Positions 51,614-60,955 of a stretch of 64,000 nt of DNA are shown piece by piece. The translations under genes were made by a program, and so were the position numbers. The stretch is taken from contig CAVOUB010000002.1 of the NCBI GenBank assembly GCA_963699495.1, positions 124,001-188,000 on the forward strand, in the 5' to 3' direction. How positions within the stretch are numbered: position 1 is the first letter of the stretch; the number at the start of each line of letters is the position of its first letter. Below the pieces are notes generated by a model. The model was not told where the DNA came from, did not search any database, and saw only the letters and a list, made by a program, of their open reading frames with translations. Origin of the DNA: JAIBJN01 sp963699495 (lineage in GTDB: Bacteria > Actinomycetota > Thermoleophilia > Gaiellales > Gaiellaceae).

Positions 51614-53623
51614 GTGCCGCCCTTCCGCGTATCCGAGGCCTACCGGCCGACGGGCGACCAGCCGCAGGCGATCGCCGCGCTGTCCGAGTCGATCAAGCGC
51701 GGCGACCGCTTCCAGACCCTGCTCGGGGCGACCGGGACGGGCAAGACGGCGGCGATGGCGTGGATCGCCGAGCAGGTGCAGCGCCCGACGCTCGTGATCG
51801 CGCACAACAAGACGCTCGCCGCGCAGCTCTGCAACGAGTTCCGCGAGTTCCTTCCGGACAGCGCGGTCGAGTACTTCGTTTCCTACTACGACTACTACCA
51901 GCCCGAGGCCTACGTCCCGCAGGCAGACCTCTACATCGAGAAGGACGCGTCGATCAACGACGACATCGACCGGCTCCGGCACGCGGCGACCGCGGCGCTC
52001 CTGGCCCGCAAGGACGTGCTCATCGTCGCCTCGGTCTCCTGCATCTACGGCATCGGCTCGCCCGAGGCCTACGAGGAGAAGACGGTCGCGCTCGGGGTCG
52101 GCCAGGAGATCGACCGGGACGTGATGCTGCGGAAGCTGGTCGACATCCAGTACGCCCGCAACGACTCCATCCTCGGGCGAGGGCGCTTCCGGGTCCGGGG
52201 CGACGTCGTCGAGGTGCAGCCCGCCCATATGGAGTCCGCCTACCGCATCTCGTTCTTCGGCGACGAGGTGGAGCAGGTCACGCACTTCGACCCGCTCTCG
52301 GGCGAGATCTACGCTCGCCTCGAGCACCTCGCCATCTTCCCGGCGACCCAGTACGTCACCTCGCGGGACACGATCGAGCGCGCCGTCGGCGAGATCAAGC
52401 ACGAGCTCCAGGAGCAGGTCAACCTCTTCGACTCGCAGGGGAAGCTGCTCGAGGCGCACCGGATCCGGCAGCGCACGGAGTACGACCTGGAGATGCTGCA
52501 GGAGCTCGGCTACTGCAACGGGATCGAGAACTACTCGCGGATCCTCGACAACCGCGCTCCCGGGACGCCGCCGCACACCCTGCTCGACTTCTTCGGCGAC
52601 GAGTTCCTCGTCATGATCGACGAGTCGCACCAGACCGTGCCGCAGATCGGCGGCATGTACGAGGGCGACCGCTCGCGCAAGGAGACGCTGGTCGAGCACG
52701 GCTTCCGGCTCCCGTCCGCATTGGACAACCGGCCGCTCCGCTTCGACGAGTTCCTGGAGCGGGCGCCGCAGCTGCTCTTCGTCTCCGCGACGCCGGGGGC
52801 GTTCGAGCTGCGCAACTCCACGAACGTGGCCGAGCAGATCATCCGCCCGACCGGGGTCGTCGACCCCGATGTGGAGCTGCGCCCCACGAAGAACCAGATC
52901 GACGACCTCCTGAACGAGATCAGGCGGCGCGAGGAGGCGGGCGAGCGCGTCCTCGTCACGACGCTGACGAAGAAGATGGCCGAGGACCTGACCGACTACC
53001 TGCTCGAGTCGGGCGTGCGCACGCGCTACCTCCATTCCGAGGTGGACACGCTCGACCGCATCAAGATCATCCGCGAGCTGCGCCTGGGCGAGTACGACGT
53101 CCTCGTCGGCGTCAACCTCCTGCGCGAGGGGCTCGACCTGCCGGAGGTCTCGCTCGTCGCCATCCTCGACGCCGACAAGGAGGGCTTCCTCCGCGGTCAG
53201 ACCGCGCTGATCCAGACGATCGGGCGCGCGGCGAGGAACGTCAACGGCAAGGTCGTCATGTACGCCGACAAGCTGACCGAGGCGATCAAGGGCGCCATCG
53301 ACGAGACGACGCGCAGGCGCGACATCCAGCTCCGCTACAACGAGGAGCACGGAATCACGCCGGAGTCGATCGTCAAGGGCGTCTCCGACATCGCCGAGTT
53401 CCTCTCGCTCGAGTCGGCCCCGCACGTCCCGGGCCGCCGGCGCCGCGGCCAGCGCCAGGTCGAGGGCATGTCCAGCGAGGAGCTGGAGAAGCTCGTGGTC
53501 ACGCTCGAGGAGGAGATGTACGCCGCCGCCGAGGAGCTCCGCTTCGAGTACGCGGCCAAGCTCCGCGACGAGCTCAAGGACCTCCGCCGCGAGCTCCAGG
53601 CGACCGCCGAGCCCGCCGCTTAG
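51614..53623 (+). CDS. uvrB: excinuclease ABC subunit B
   Basis: 669 residues. Damage-verifying helicase of nucleotide excision repair. FRVSEAYRPTGDQPQAIAAL, Walker A GATGTGKTAAMAW, the beta-hairpin YYDYYQPEAYVP, DEFLVMIDESHQ, and a C-terminal UVR motif (EEEMYAAAEELRFEYAAKLRD) that binds UvrC. A -10-like TAGGAT (51601-51606) covers the ATG at 51605, so the GTG at 51614, seven bases after the box, is preferred; ATG would add three residues. uvrA lies 9.4 kb downstream. Confidence 0.96.
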   Translation: MPPFRVSEAYRPTGDQPQAIAALSESIKRGDRFQTLLGATGTGKTAAMAWIAEQVQRPTLVIAHNKTLAAQLCNEFREFLPDSAVEYFVSYYDYYQPEAYVPQADLYIEKDASINDDIDRLRHAATAALLARKDVLIVASVSCIYGIGSPEAYEEKTVALGVGQEIDRDVMLRKLVDIQYARNDSILGRGRFRVRGDVVEVQPAHMESAYRISFFGDEVEQVTHFDPLSGEIYARLEHLAIFPATQYVTSRDTIERAVGEIKHELQEQVNLFDSQGKLLEAHRIRQRTEYDLEMLQELGYCNGIENYSRILDNRAPGTPPHTLLDFFGDEFLVMIDESHQTVPQIGGMYEGDRSRKETLVEHGFRLPSALDNRPLRFDEFLERAPQLLFVSATPGAFELRNSTNVAEQIIRPTGVVDPDVELRPTKNQIDDLLNEIRRREEAGERVLVTTLTKKMAEDLTDYLLESGVRTRYLHSEVDTLDRIKIIRELRLGEYDVLVGVNLLREGLDLPEVSLVAILDADKEGFLRGQTALIQTIGRAARNVNGKVVMYADKLTEAIKGAIDETTRRRDIQLRYNEEHGITPESIVKGVSDIAEFLSLESAPHVPGRRRRGQRQVEGMSSEELEKLVVTLEEEMYAAAEELRFEYAAKLRDELKDLRRELQATAEPAA

Positions 53624-53635
53624 CGGCCGGCTCGG
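53607..53635 (+). terminator. hairpin with the uvrB stop codon in its loop region
   Basis: CCGAGC and GCCGC (from 53607) pair with GCGGC and GCTCGG (to 53635) with one small internal mismatch. The uvrB TAG (53621-53623) spans the TTA loop and first stem base. No T-tract; candidate terminator for uvrB. Confidence 0.5.
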
Positions 53636-53665
53636 CGGATGCTCAGCTCACGCCTCTGTGTGAGT

Positions 53666-54652
53666 TCACGTTTCCACGCGTGAGAGCGTGTTGTCGAACT
53701 GGTTCACGACCCAGACGGCGCCCTCGCCGGCGGCGACGCCCTGGGGCCTCGATCCGACCTTGACAGGCTCGCCGACGACGGCGTCCGACTCGGGGTCGAT
53801 CTGCACGAGCCTGCCGTCCGCGCTTGCCACCCAGACGGCCCCGTCGTCACCCACCGTCACGGCGATCGGCTGCCCTCCAACGGTGATCGTGCCGGCCACC
53901 TTGCCCGTCCGCGCGTCGATGCGCGTCACGGTGCCGTCGTCGTAGTTGGCGACCCAGACGGTCCCATCGGCGACTGCGAGGCCGAAGGGGCCGGCTCCCA
54001 CACGGATCGGCTTGTCCCGCCGGTTCGTCGCCACGTCGAGGCGAACCACCGTGCCCTCGCTCGGGCTCGAGACCCAGGCCGACCCGTCCGCCACGGCGAG
54101 CCCCGCGAAGTCGGGCGTCCCGGAGCGGCCCACGAGGCGGGGCGACTCGGAGAGCACCTTGCCCGACTTCGGGTCGATGCGGATGACGGTTCCGGCGAGG
54201 GAGTTGAAGGCCCAGACCGACCCCTCGCCGACTGCGACTGCCAGCGGTCGGTCACCCACCGGGATCGGCTTCCCCACGACCTGCCCCGACTCCGGATCGA
54301 TCCGAACGACCGAGTCTCCCACCATGTTCGCCACCCAGATCGCGCCCTCGCCGGCGGCGAGGCTGACCGGCTCCTTGGCGACGAGGATCGGCTCGCCGAC
54401 AGCCGTCAGCGAGATCGGATCGATTCGTGTGACCGTATCGTCCTGCGTGTTGGCGACCCAGACGGATCCCCCGGCGACCGCGACCGCGGTGGGCAGATGC
54501 CCGACCTCGATCTCGTCGACGGTGGGTCCCTGCGCCGGCTTGGGCGCCGGAGCCGAGCCGCTCTCGGCAGCCGGCGTGTCTTCGCTTCCCCCGCATCCGC
54601 CGCCTCCGGCGAGGAGTGCGAGGGTGGCTAGCGTTGCGAGTAACGCTCTCAT
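53666..54652 (-). CDS. beta-propeller lipoprotein (YVTN/Vgb-like)
   Basis: 328 residues. The signal sequence RALLATLATLALLAGGGGC ends in a probable lipid-modified Cys. The rest is seven near-identical propeller blades of about 40 residues, each with a GSVWVAN-T-x-R-I-D pattern, e.g. GAIWVANMVGDSVVRIDPES and GTVWVANYDDGTVTRIDART. Similar folds bind ligands or proteins, as in virginiamycin B lyase, but no lyase residues were identified. It leads a same-strand cluster with two small genes. Confidence 0.85.
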   Translation of the reverse strand: MRALLATLATLALLAGGGGCGGSEDTPAAESGSAPAPKPAQGPTVDEIEVGHLPTAVAVAGGSVWVANTQDDTVTRIDPISLTAVGEPILVAKEPVSLAAGEGAIWVANMVGDSVVRIDPESGQVVGKPIPVGDRPLAVAVGEGSVWAFNSLAGTVIRIDPKSGKVLSESPRLVGRSGTPDFAGLAVADGSAWVSSPSEGTVVRLDVATNRRDKPIRVGAGPFGLAVADGTVWVANYDDGTVTRIDARTGKVAGTITVGGQPIAVTVGDDGAVWVASADGRLVQIDPESDAVVGEPVKVGSRPQGVAAGEGAVWVVNQFDNTLSRVET

Positions 54653-54699
54653 CGTTCCCACCTCGTGTAGGTATCGGGAACCGTGAAGCGGTCCATCCC

Positions 54700-54972
54700 T
54701 CACGGCTCGTTCCTTTCGGTGACCACCGCATCCGCCACGCGCTCGATCGTGATGCCCGCGCGTGCGCCGGCCTCGACGACAGCAGCCGCCGACGGGGCCT
54801 CGTAGAGCAGGAACCAGGTCTCGTCCCCCGGCACGAAGATGGAGCGGAGATAGCGCACGGTGCTCCCGGCGCGGGACATCTCCTCCGCGGCCGTGCTGGC
54901 CCGGGCGGCCGCCTTCTCCAGGTCGCCCGGGCCCGCCTTCGGCAGGTACGACTCGGCGAGGTACCTCGGCAT
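54700..54972 (-). CDS. DUF4242 family protein
   Basis: 90 residues. MPRYLAESYLPKAG opens it as in DUF4242 proteins, with a ferredoxin-like pattern: VRYLRSIFVPGDETWFLLYE and SAAAVVEAGARAGI. The family includes small nickel-binding or signalling-like proteins of unclear role. ATG overlaps the upstream gene's stop by one base, so both are co-translated. Confidence 0.78.
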   Translation of the reverse strand: MPRYLAESYLPKAGPGDLEKAAARASTAAEEMSRAGSTVRYLRSIFVPGDETWFLLYEAPSAAAVVEAGARAGITIERVADAVVTERNEP

Positions 54973-55412
54973 CAACCGGCCCGAGGAGGCTTGATCCGGA
55001 CCCAGCCTGCGAACACCGTGGTGTCTCCGACTCTGCTTGCGCGTGCCTGCACCTTTCCCCCCGCAAGGGCGACACCGTTCCAGGAGCCGCGTACCACCCA
55101 ACCGTTCAGGAGGGTGACATCCGGCTCCTTGTCCAGCTTGAGGATGCCGACGAGGCTCACGGTGACGGAGCCGCGCGAGGACGAGAGCGTCTCCACGGCC
55201 GTGTAGTGAAAGATCTGGCCCTCGAGATCCACGGGCGTGACCACCGTGCTGACGTCCACCGGGCTCGAGGCGGTCTCCTCGCAGGTGAGCTCCGGGCAGT
55301 CCTTCTCGAACTGGATCGTGATCGCTCGCCGCCCGGACGAGTCTGCGAGGCCCGGCAGCAAGAGGGCCGCCAGCGAGACCGCCAGGACAACCCCAGCAAT
55401 GCGCAGCTTCAT
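54972..55412 (-). CDS. secreted protein of unknown function
   Basis: 146 residues, signal peptide KLRIAGVVLAVSLAALLLPG. The mature part is beta-rich (IFHYTAVETLSSSRGSVTVS, VTLLNGWVVRGSWNGVALAG) with a Cys pair (KDCPELTCEE). Similar layout occurs in allene-oxide-cyclase-like or lipocalin-like barrels, but the match is weak. Translationally coupled to the DUF4242 gene. Confidence 0.72.
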   Translation of the reverse strand: MKLRIAGVVLAVSLAALLLPGLADSSGRRAITIQFEKDCPELTCEETASSPVDVSTVVTPVDLEGQIFHYTAVETLSSSRGSVTVSLVGILKLDKEPDVTLLNGWVVRGSWNGVALAGGKVQARASRVGDTTVFAGWVRIKPPRAG

Positions 55413-55501
55413 CGTGACCTCCCTTTAGAACGACAATGCCGTCCACCGTAGGCAGGCCCCGGCCGGCCGGAAACAGGCAAACCCCCAGGCTTTGCCCGCT
55501 T

Positions 55502-58255
55502 CTACCCTGGGAACCGGCGCGCCAGCTCGGCGCGCGAGCGGAGGCCGAGCTTGCGATACACGTGCGAGAGATGGAACTCGACCGTGCGGGCGCTCACGAA
55601 CAGCTCCCCGGCCACCTCCTTGTTCGTTCGCCCCTCTGCGACGAGCTCGGCGACCCGACGCTCCGTCGGCGTCAGCTCGTCGTGAGATGCGGCTCTGCCG
55701 CCGATCCGGCCGAGCTCGACTCGGGCTTTCTGCGCCCAGAGTGTCGCGCCGAGCTCCTCGAAGACCTGCACCGCCTCGTCCAGGGTCGCCCGCGCGTCCC
55801 GCTTGCGCTTGGCCCGCCGCTGCGCTGCACCGAGAGCCAGGAGCGTGCGGGCGCGGTCGAACGGCATGGGCACGCGCGCGTGTTGTGCCAGAGCTTGCTC
55901 GAACGCCGCGACGGCGCCTTCTCTCTCGCCTGTTGCTGCCAGGAGCAGCCCGCGGCAGCGGAAGCCGGCGGCCAGCGCCGAGGCGCGATCGAGCGCGCGG
56001 CCTCGCTCCTCGAGCCACTCGAGACGCTCCACTGCCTCGTCCAGCCGTCCGAGCGCGATGAGCGCCTCGATTTCGTCGGGGACGAAGCGGACCGAGCCCG
56101 GCTCACCGACTCCGGCCGCGAGTAGCCGCTCTCGCTGCGGAGCGAGCAGGCGGGCGGCCTCCTCCGGTCGCTCGAGCGAGAGCTCGAGCAGGCCGAGCGC
56201 CCACACCGCATGGATCCTCGCCACCTCCATCCCGCGCTCGCCGGCGAGCGTGAGCGCCTCCGCCGCGTCGGCTCTGGCCTCGGCCTCCCGGCCGAGCGAC
56301 GCCCGCACGAGCGCCTGGATGGAGAGCGCCCACGCCTGCTGCGGCCGCTGTGCCGTTTGCAGCGCCACCTCGTACCCTTCCTCGGCGACACGTGCTGCCT
56401 CCTGCCAGCGTCCCGTCAGATACTCCGCCACTGCGAGGTTCGCGAGGATCATCGAGACCGAGGACTCGTCGCCGCGCCCCCGGGCGTCCTCGTGGGTTTG
56501 GCGCAGCCGCGCAGCCCCGTCCTCGCACTCGTCGGTCCAGGACAGGTACAGCGCCCAGGCATGGCGTGGCGAATCGACGACGCGCTCGGGGTCAGGACCC
56601 AGCTCGCCGGCGGCCCGCAAGGTCGCGGCAGCGGTCGGGCGTCCGAGTAGCGCCTCGACGATGCCCTGCTCGGTCAGCAACTGAGCCTGGAGAGCGACGG
56701 CGCCCAGGCGCGCCGCCAGGTCGGCCGCGAGGGTGGCGTGCTCGAGTGCGCTCTCGAGCTCCTCGCGCATGTAGAAGAGCGCGTTGGCGAGGCCCCCCGC
56801 CGCTTCCGCGCGCACCCGGTCGCCCGTCCCCGGCTGCCCGAGCGCCTGCCCCGCGAGCGCCGCGCTCTGCGGCTGGTCTCCTTCGAAGCGGGCCAGTTGT
56901 GCGAGGCTCACGAGCGCCGCTGCGCGGGCGTCACCCGTGCGCGCCGCCGCCAGCGCCTGCTCGAACAGCTCACGGGCTCTCATCGTGTCGCCCGCGACGA
57001 AGCGGTAGCGAGCCGCCGCCACCGTCCGGCGGTGCGCGTCGTCCGGGCGGTCGAGCGGCGTCAGCCGACGGGCATCCTCGCACAGCTCGGCGGCCGTCGC
57101 GGTCGCGCCCCGGGCCCGCGCGTGCTCCGCTGCCTCCTCGAGGGCCCGCGCAATGTCGGAATCCGGAGCGTCGGTCGAGAGAGCGAGGTGGCGGGCGCGC
57201 TCGTCCGCGTCGGGGACGAGCTCCGCGAGGCGCCGGTGGAGCTCGCGGCGCCCGATCGGGTCGAGGCTCTGGTACGCCGCAGAGGCGAGCAACGGGTGGG
57301 TGAAGCGGACGTGGTCGTTCTCGAGCTCGATCACCTGGGCGTCGAGCGCGGGTCGGAGGGCTCTCTCTCCGTCGGCGACGGCGGCGGCGAGAAGCCCGAC
57401 CGTCGGCTGAGAGAGCGCCGCGGCCGCGGCGAGGACCTCGCGGCTCGCCGGCGGCAGTGCCTCGAGCCGGGAGCGAACGAGCTCCTGGAGCCGGCCGGGG
57501 ACCGGCAGCGGCTCGCCCGGCGAGAGCTCGGCCTCGTGTGCCTGCAGCGCGCGGCCGAGCTCGAGGCCGAAGAACGGGTTGCCGCCGCTCACCTCGTGGA
57601 CCCGGCGCAGCGCCGGCCGCGGCAGGACGAGGTCCAGCCGCGCGTGCAGCAGCCTGTGCACGGCGCCGAGCGCGAGCGGACCGACCAGGAGCGAGGAGAA
57701 GCGCTCGTCTTCGACGAGCCCGGCCGGGGCGTCGGTGCCGAGGCGGTGCGCGAGCAGGAGCCCGACCGGCTCCTCCCGCAGCCGCCGCCACGCGAACGAC
57801 GCGACCTTGGCCGACGGGGGATCGAGCCACTGGACGTCGTCGACGGCGACCAGCACGGGGCCTACGCGCGCGAGCTCGCGGAGTATGCCGAGCACGGCCA
57901 CCGCGACAGCGCGCTCGTCTGGGGGCGTGTCCCTCGGCGGTGCGAGCAGGAGCGCGACCCGGAGTGCATCGGCCTGCGGCTCCGGCAGCTCGCTGAGCAC
58001 CTCGTCGAGCGTGCCTCCGACCAGGTCGCCGAGACCCGCGAACGGCAGCCCCGCCTCCGCCTCCGCGGGCCGGGTCTCGAGCACGCGGCAGCCCCGCTTG
58101 CGCGCCTCCTCCACCGCGGCGAGCCAGAGCGTGGTCTTTCCGGCACCTGCCTCTCCCTCGATCACGAGCCCGCTCGAGCCGGCCGCGAGGGCGTCGAGGA
58201 AGTCCACCGTCCGTTCCAGCTCGGCGTCTCTCCCGATCACTTCGGTCGTGCGCAT
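55502..58255 (-). CDS. LAL-type LuxR family transcriptional regulator
   Basis: 917 residues. N-terminal AAA ATPase/STAND module (VIGRDAELERTVDFLDALAA, Walker A GEAGAGKTTLWLAA, Walker B VLVAVDDVQWLDPP), a long helical TPR-like middle, and a C-terminal LuxR helix-turn-helix (LTPTERRVAELVAEGRTNKE, then SARTVEFHLSHVYRKLGLRS). These large regulators respond to small ligands or proteins through the middle part. It lies upstream of the secreted-protein trio on the same strand and may control it. Confidence 0.92.
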   Translation of the reverse strand: MRTTEVIGRDAELERTVDFLDALAAGSSGLVIEGEAGAGKTTLWLAAVEEARKRGCRVLETRPAEAEAGLPFAGLGDLVGGTLDEVLSELPEPQADALRVALLLAPPRDTPPDERAVAVAVLGILRELARVGPVLVAVDDVQWLDPPSAKVASFAWRRLREEPVGLLLAHRLGTDAPAGLVEDERFSSLLVGPLALGAVHRLLHARLDLVLPRPALRRVHEVSGGNPFFGLELGRALQAHEAELSPGEPLPVPGRLQELVRSRLEALPPASREVLAAAAALSQPTVGLLAAAVADGERALRPALDAQVIELENDHVRFTHPLLASAAYQSLDPIGRRELHRRLAELVPDADERARHLALSTDAPDSDIARALEEAAEHARARGATATAAELCEDARRLTPLDRPDDAHRRTVAAARYRFVAGDTMRARELFEQALAAARTGDARAAALVSLAQLARFEGDQPQSAALAGQALGQPGTGDRVRAEAAGGLANALFYMREELESALEHATLAADLAARLGAVALQAQLLTEQGIVEALLGRPTAAATLRAAGELGPDPERVVDSPRHAWALYLSWTDECEDGAARLRQTHEDARGRGDESSVSMILANLAVAEYLTGRWQEAARVAEEGYEVALQTAQRPQQAWALSIQALVRASLGREAEARADAAEALTLAGERGMEVARIHAVWALGLLELSLERPEEAARLLAPQRERLLAAGVGEPGSVRFVPDEIEALIALGRLDEAVERLEWLEERGRALDRASALAAGFRCRGLLLAATGEREGAVAAFEQALAQHARVPMPFDRARTLLALGAAQRRAKRKRDARATLDEAVQVFEELGATLWAQKARVELGRIGGRAASHDELTPTERRVAELVAEGRTNKEVAGELFVSARTVEFHLSHVYRKLGLRSRAELARRFPG

Positions 58256-58600
58256 GTTCGTCGGCCCTCGACCCTAGCGCGATTACCGCCCGGTAGCGGC
58301 CGGCGACGTGGTCACTGACTCGATGCGGCTGACGTACGGCACCGACTCACGATCACGGCTTCCGGAGCCTCCGGGCGGACCTGAGCCGATAGTGCTGAGC
58401 GGCTCGGTGCGGGCGGTTGAGAGCCGGTGTCGCCCGGGTTTCGACCTGGCAAACCTTTCGGCTGGGCGTTGTCAGGCGCCTCAGAGAGCGATACCGTCGC
58501 CTGGTCCCTCCCCGGGACGGATCTGACACAACATCGCTGCGCTCGGATCCGGGCGCGGCGCCCCTCCGTGCCAGGTCGAGGGCTCGAGAAAGGAGCTGAG
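58256..58600. other. 345-base intergenic region
   Basis: Separates the divergent LAL regulator and nuclease-like genes. It contains a hairpin-forming stretch at 58383-58408 (GAGCCG...CGGCTC) that is nearly repeated at 59858-59883, and a ribosome site AAAGGAG at 58589. No convincing ORF was found. Confidence 0.5.
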
Positions 58601-59830
58601 ATGGTGGGAAATCGTCAGTCCGGGCGGCGTCGGTTGTGGCTTGCCCTGTGCCTTGCTGCGCTCGTCGTGCTCACGCTCGTCCCGCCGGCGATCGCCAGCG
58701 GCGAGCGCATCCGCTTTGCCACCTTCAACGCGTCGCTCAACCGCAACTTCGAGGGTCAGCTGATCGCCGACCTGTCGACGCCCGCGAACGCCCAGGCTCG
58801 CACCGTGGCGGAGATCATCCAGCGGGCGCGGCCCGAGGTGCTCCTGATCAACGAGTTCGACTTCGACTCGGGCCACGTCGCGCTGCGCTTGTTCCAGGAC
58901 AACTACCTGTCGTTGGGCCAGAACGGTGCCAGCCCCATCTTCTATCCCTACCGCTACACCGCGCCCTCGAACACGGGCATCCCCTCGGGGTTCGACTTCA
59001 ACAACAACGGCGTGATCGGCGGCCCGGACGACGCCTACGGCTTCGGCTTCTTCCCGGGTCAGTTCGGGATGGCCGTCTACTCGCAGCACCCGATCCTCTA
59101 CTCGAAGATCCGCACCTTCCAGAACTTCCTCTGGAAGGACATGCCCGGCGCGCGCCTCCCGGACGACCCGGCGACGCCCGCGCCTGCCGACTGGTACTCG
59201 CCGGCGGAGCTGGCTGTCTTCCGCCTCTCGTCCAAGAGTCACTGGGACGTGCCCATCCGCGTTGACGGCGACACGATTCACTTCCTCGTCAGCCATCCGA
59301 CTCCGCCGGTCTTCGACGGGCCGGAGGATCGCAACGGCACCCGGAACTACGACGAGATCCGCCTCTGGGCCGACTACATCACGCCCGGGCCGGCCAGCTT
59401 CTACATCTACGACGACAACGGGGGCCGGGGCGGTCTAAAGCAGTACTCGCGCTTCGTGATCGCCGGCGACCAGAACTCCGACCCGGTCGACGGCGACAGC
59501 ATCCCCGGCTCGGCCCAGCTGCTGCTCGACCATCCGCTGGTGAACACGAAGAAGACCCCGACCAGCAAGGGCGCCGTCGAGGCCTCGCTCCTCCAGGGCG
59601 GCGCGAACACGACGCACAAGGGCGACCCGAAGTTCGACACCGCGGACTTCGCCGACACCGCACCCGGCAACCTGCGCGCGGACTACGTCCTCCCGCGCAA
59701 GTCCATGAAGATCGTCGACTCCGCGGTCTTCTGGCCGCTCCAGAGCGACCCGCTCTTCCGGCTGACAGGCGTCTTCCCCTTCCCGAGCTCGGACCACCGG
59801 CTCGTCTGGGTGGACATCCGCAACCGCTGA
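58601..59830 (+). CDS. exported endonuclease/exonuclease/phosphatase family protein
   Basis: 409 residues. Signal peptide (RRRLWLALCLAALVVLTLVP). The mature start IRFATFNASLNRN and RPEVLLINEFDFD (metal Glu) are the EEP-fold landmarks, SRFVIAGDQNSDPVDGD supplies the G-D-x-N motif and FPSSDHRLVWVDI the final D-H pair. This set suits a Mg-dependent phosphodiesterase or extracellular nuclease. ATG 58601 has a good AGGAG site eight bases ahead. Flanked on both sides by a related GAGCCGAT...GCTCGG sequence. Confidence 0.88.
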   Translation: MVGNRQSGRRRLWLALCLAALVVLTLVPPAIASGERIRFATFNASLNRNFEGQLIADLSTPANAQARTVAEIIQRARPEVLLINEFDFDSGHVALRLFQDNYLSLGQNGASPIFYPYRYTAPSNTGIPSGFDFNNNGVIGGPDDAYGFGFFPGQFGMAVYSQHPILYSKIRTFQNFLWKDMPGARLPDDPATPAPADWYSPAELAVFRLSSKSHWDVPIRVDGDTIHFLVSHPTPPVFDGPEDRNGTRNYDEIRLWADYITPGPASFYIYDDNGGRGGLKQYSRFVIAGDQNSDPVDGDSIPGSAQLLLDHPLVNTKKTPTSKGAVEASLLQGGANTTHKGDPKFDTADFADTAPGNLRADYVLPRKSMKIVDSAVFWPLQSDPLFRLTGVFPFPSSDHRLVWVDIRNR

Positions 59831-59846
59831 ACATCACCTTCGCGGG

Positions 59847-59881
59847 CCGAGCCGCTCAGCCGATCGCGCTGAGCGGCTCGG
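59847..59881. terminator. 14-bp bidirectional hairpin between convergent genes
   Basis: CCGAGCCGCTCAGC (59847-59860) pairs perfectly with GCTGAGCGGCTCGG (59868-59881) around CGATCGC. It follows the nuclease stop and overlaps the last codons of the minus-strand metallophosphoesterase. No T-tract on either side. Confidence 0.65.
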
Positions 59882-60677
59882 TTCCGCGCGGGAAGCGGCG
59901 GTCGGCGATCTGCGCCCAGCGGTGGTCGGCCCAGGCGTAGGTGAGCACGCGCAGCGTCCGCTCGTCCGCCTCGAAGAGATGGAGGCCGCGCGCCTCACCG
60001 CGGCGGCGCGGTCGCGGCTGGCCCAGGCCAGGGGCCGTGACGACGGTCGCGCCCCGCAAGGCTCCGTCGGCGACCTCGAACTCCCGCCGCTCGCTGACGG
60101 CGCTCTGGTGGGCGTGGCCGGACACGATCAGCTCGGCGCCGGCGTCCACGAGCGAGCCGAGCACGGAGCCCCGGCGGGCGACCGGCCGCTTGCGGCTCCG
60201 CCAGGGAGCGCCGACGAGATGGTGGTGGAGCGCGACGACGCGGAGGGCCCCCGGAGGCGCCTCGGCCAGGGCCCGGACGGCGCGCTCGAGCTGCTCGCGG
60301 CGCAGGGCGCCCCCCTGATGCTTCCACGGCCGCACGGAGTTGAGGCCGCAGACCACGAGCCGGTCCGAGCGGTAGACCGGCTCGACCTCGGGCCACTGGC
60401 GCCGGAACTCGTCGAACGGGTGCAGGAACCGCCCCGGAGGCCAGGGCGGGATGTCGTGGTTGCCGGGGACGACGACGAGCGGCCGCTCCAGCGAGCGCAG
60501 GAGCCGTGCCGCCCGCTCCTGCTGCTCCCGCTTGTTGCGATGCGCGAGATCGCCGGTGGCCAGGACGACCTCCGGGTCCGTCCTCCGCACCAGCTCGACC
60601 AGGTCCGCCTCGACCTCGGGCTCCTCGTGCGTTCCGGCATGAAGGTCGGAAACGTGCAGCACGCGGAGGTTTGGCAT
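59856..60677 (-). CDS. metallophosphoesterase
   Basis: 273 residues. All calcineurin-type metal motifs are visible in order: HVSDLHAG, ATGDLAHRN, VVPGNHDIP, VALHHHLVG and VSGHAHQSA. This subgroup includes cAMP phosphodiesterase-like and UDP-diacylglucosamine-type enzymes; substrate is not predictable. No signal peptide, so cytoplasmic. Its 3' end forms half of a strong hairpin. Confidence 0.9.
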   Translation of the reverse strand: MPNLRVLHVSDLHAGTHEEPEVEADLVELVRRTDPEVVLATGDLAHRNKREQQERAARLLRSLERPLVVVPGNHDIPPWPPGRFLHPFDEFRRQWPEVEPVYRSDRLVVCGLNSVRPWKHQGGALRREQLERAVRALAEAPPGALRVVALHHHLVGAPWRSRKRPVARRGSVLGSLVDAGAELIVSGHAHQSAVSERREFEVADGALRGATVVTAPGLGQPRPRRRGEARGLHLFEADERTLRVLTYAWADHRWAQIADRRFPRGTEPLSAIG

Positions 60678-60690
60678 CGGGCGGGCAGAC

Positions 60691-60696
60691 TATAGT
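60691..60696 (+). promoter_or_regulatory. -10 box of a leaderless small gene
   Basis: TATAGT, then exactly six bases (GAGAGC), then ATG at 60703. Confidence 0.6.
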
Positions 60697-60702
60697 GAGA
60701 GC

Positions 60703-60942
60703 ATGGTCGACGAACCTGGCGAGATCTTCGACGACATGTATCTCGGCCTCCGGGCCGGTGCGGCAGAGCGCAAGAAGCGGCGCGGCGAGCCGCTCTCGCC
60801 CGAGGAGCAGGAGGTCCTCGGCCGCTGGCAGCGCCTCTCGGCGTGGCGCAAGACGCTCGCGGTCGGCGCGTTCGCGGTCGGCACGTTCGGCCTCGGCTTC
60901 ACGCTGGGCGGCCTGATCTTCGGCCGCTGGCGCAGGGCATAG
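60703..60942 (+). CDS. small C-tail-anchored membrane protein, unknown
   Basis: 79 residues. A charged N-terminal half (EPGEIFDDMYLGLRAGAAER, SPEEQEVLGRWQRLS) is followed by one hydrophobic helix (TLAVGAFAVGTFGLGFTLGG) and a basic end. The -10 box with exact spacing supports expression. No family was recognised. It precedes the PH-domain gene by 13 bases. Confidence 0.7.
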   Translation: MVDEPGEIFDDMYLGLRAGAAERKKRRGEPLSPEEQEVLGRWQRLSAWRKTLAVGAFAVGTFGLGFTLGGLIFGRWRRA

Positions 60943-60955
60943 CGGCAGGACCGGC

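Noticed and set aside
59888..60695. Plus-strand ORF opposite the metallophosphoesterase
   Set aside because: The minus frame has all five metal motifs in order; the plus frame has none.
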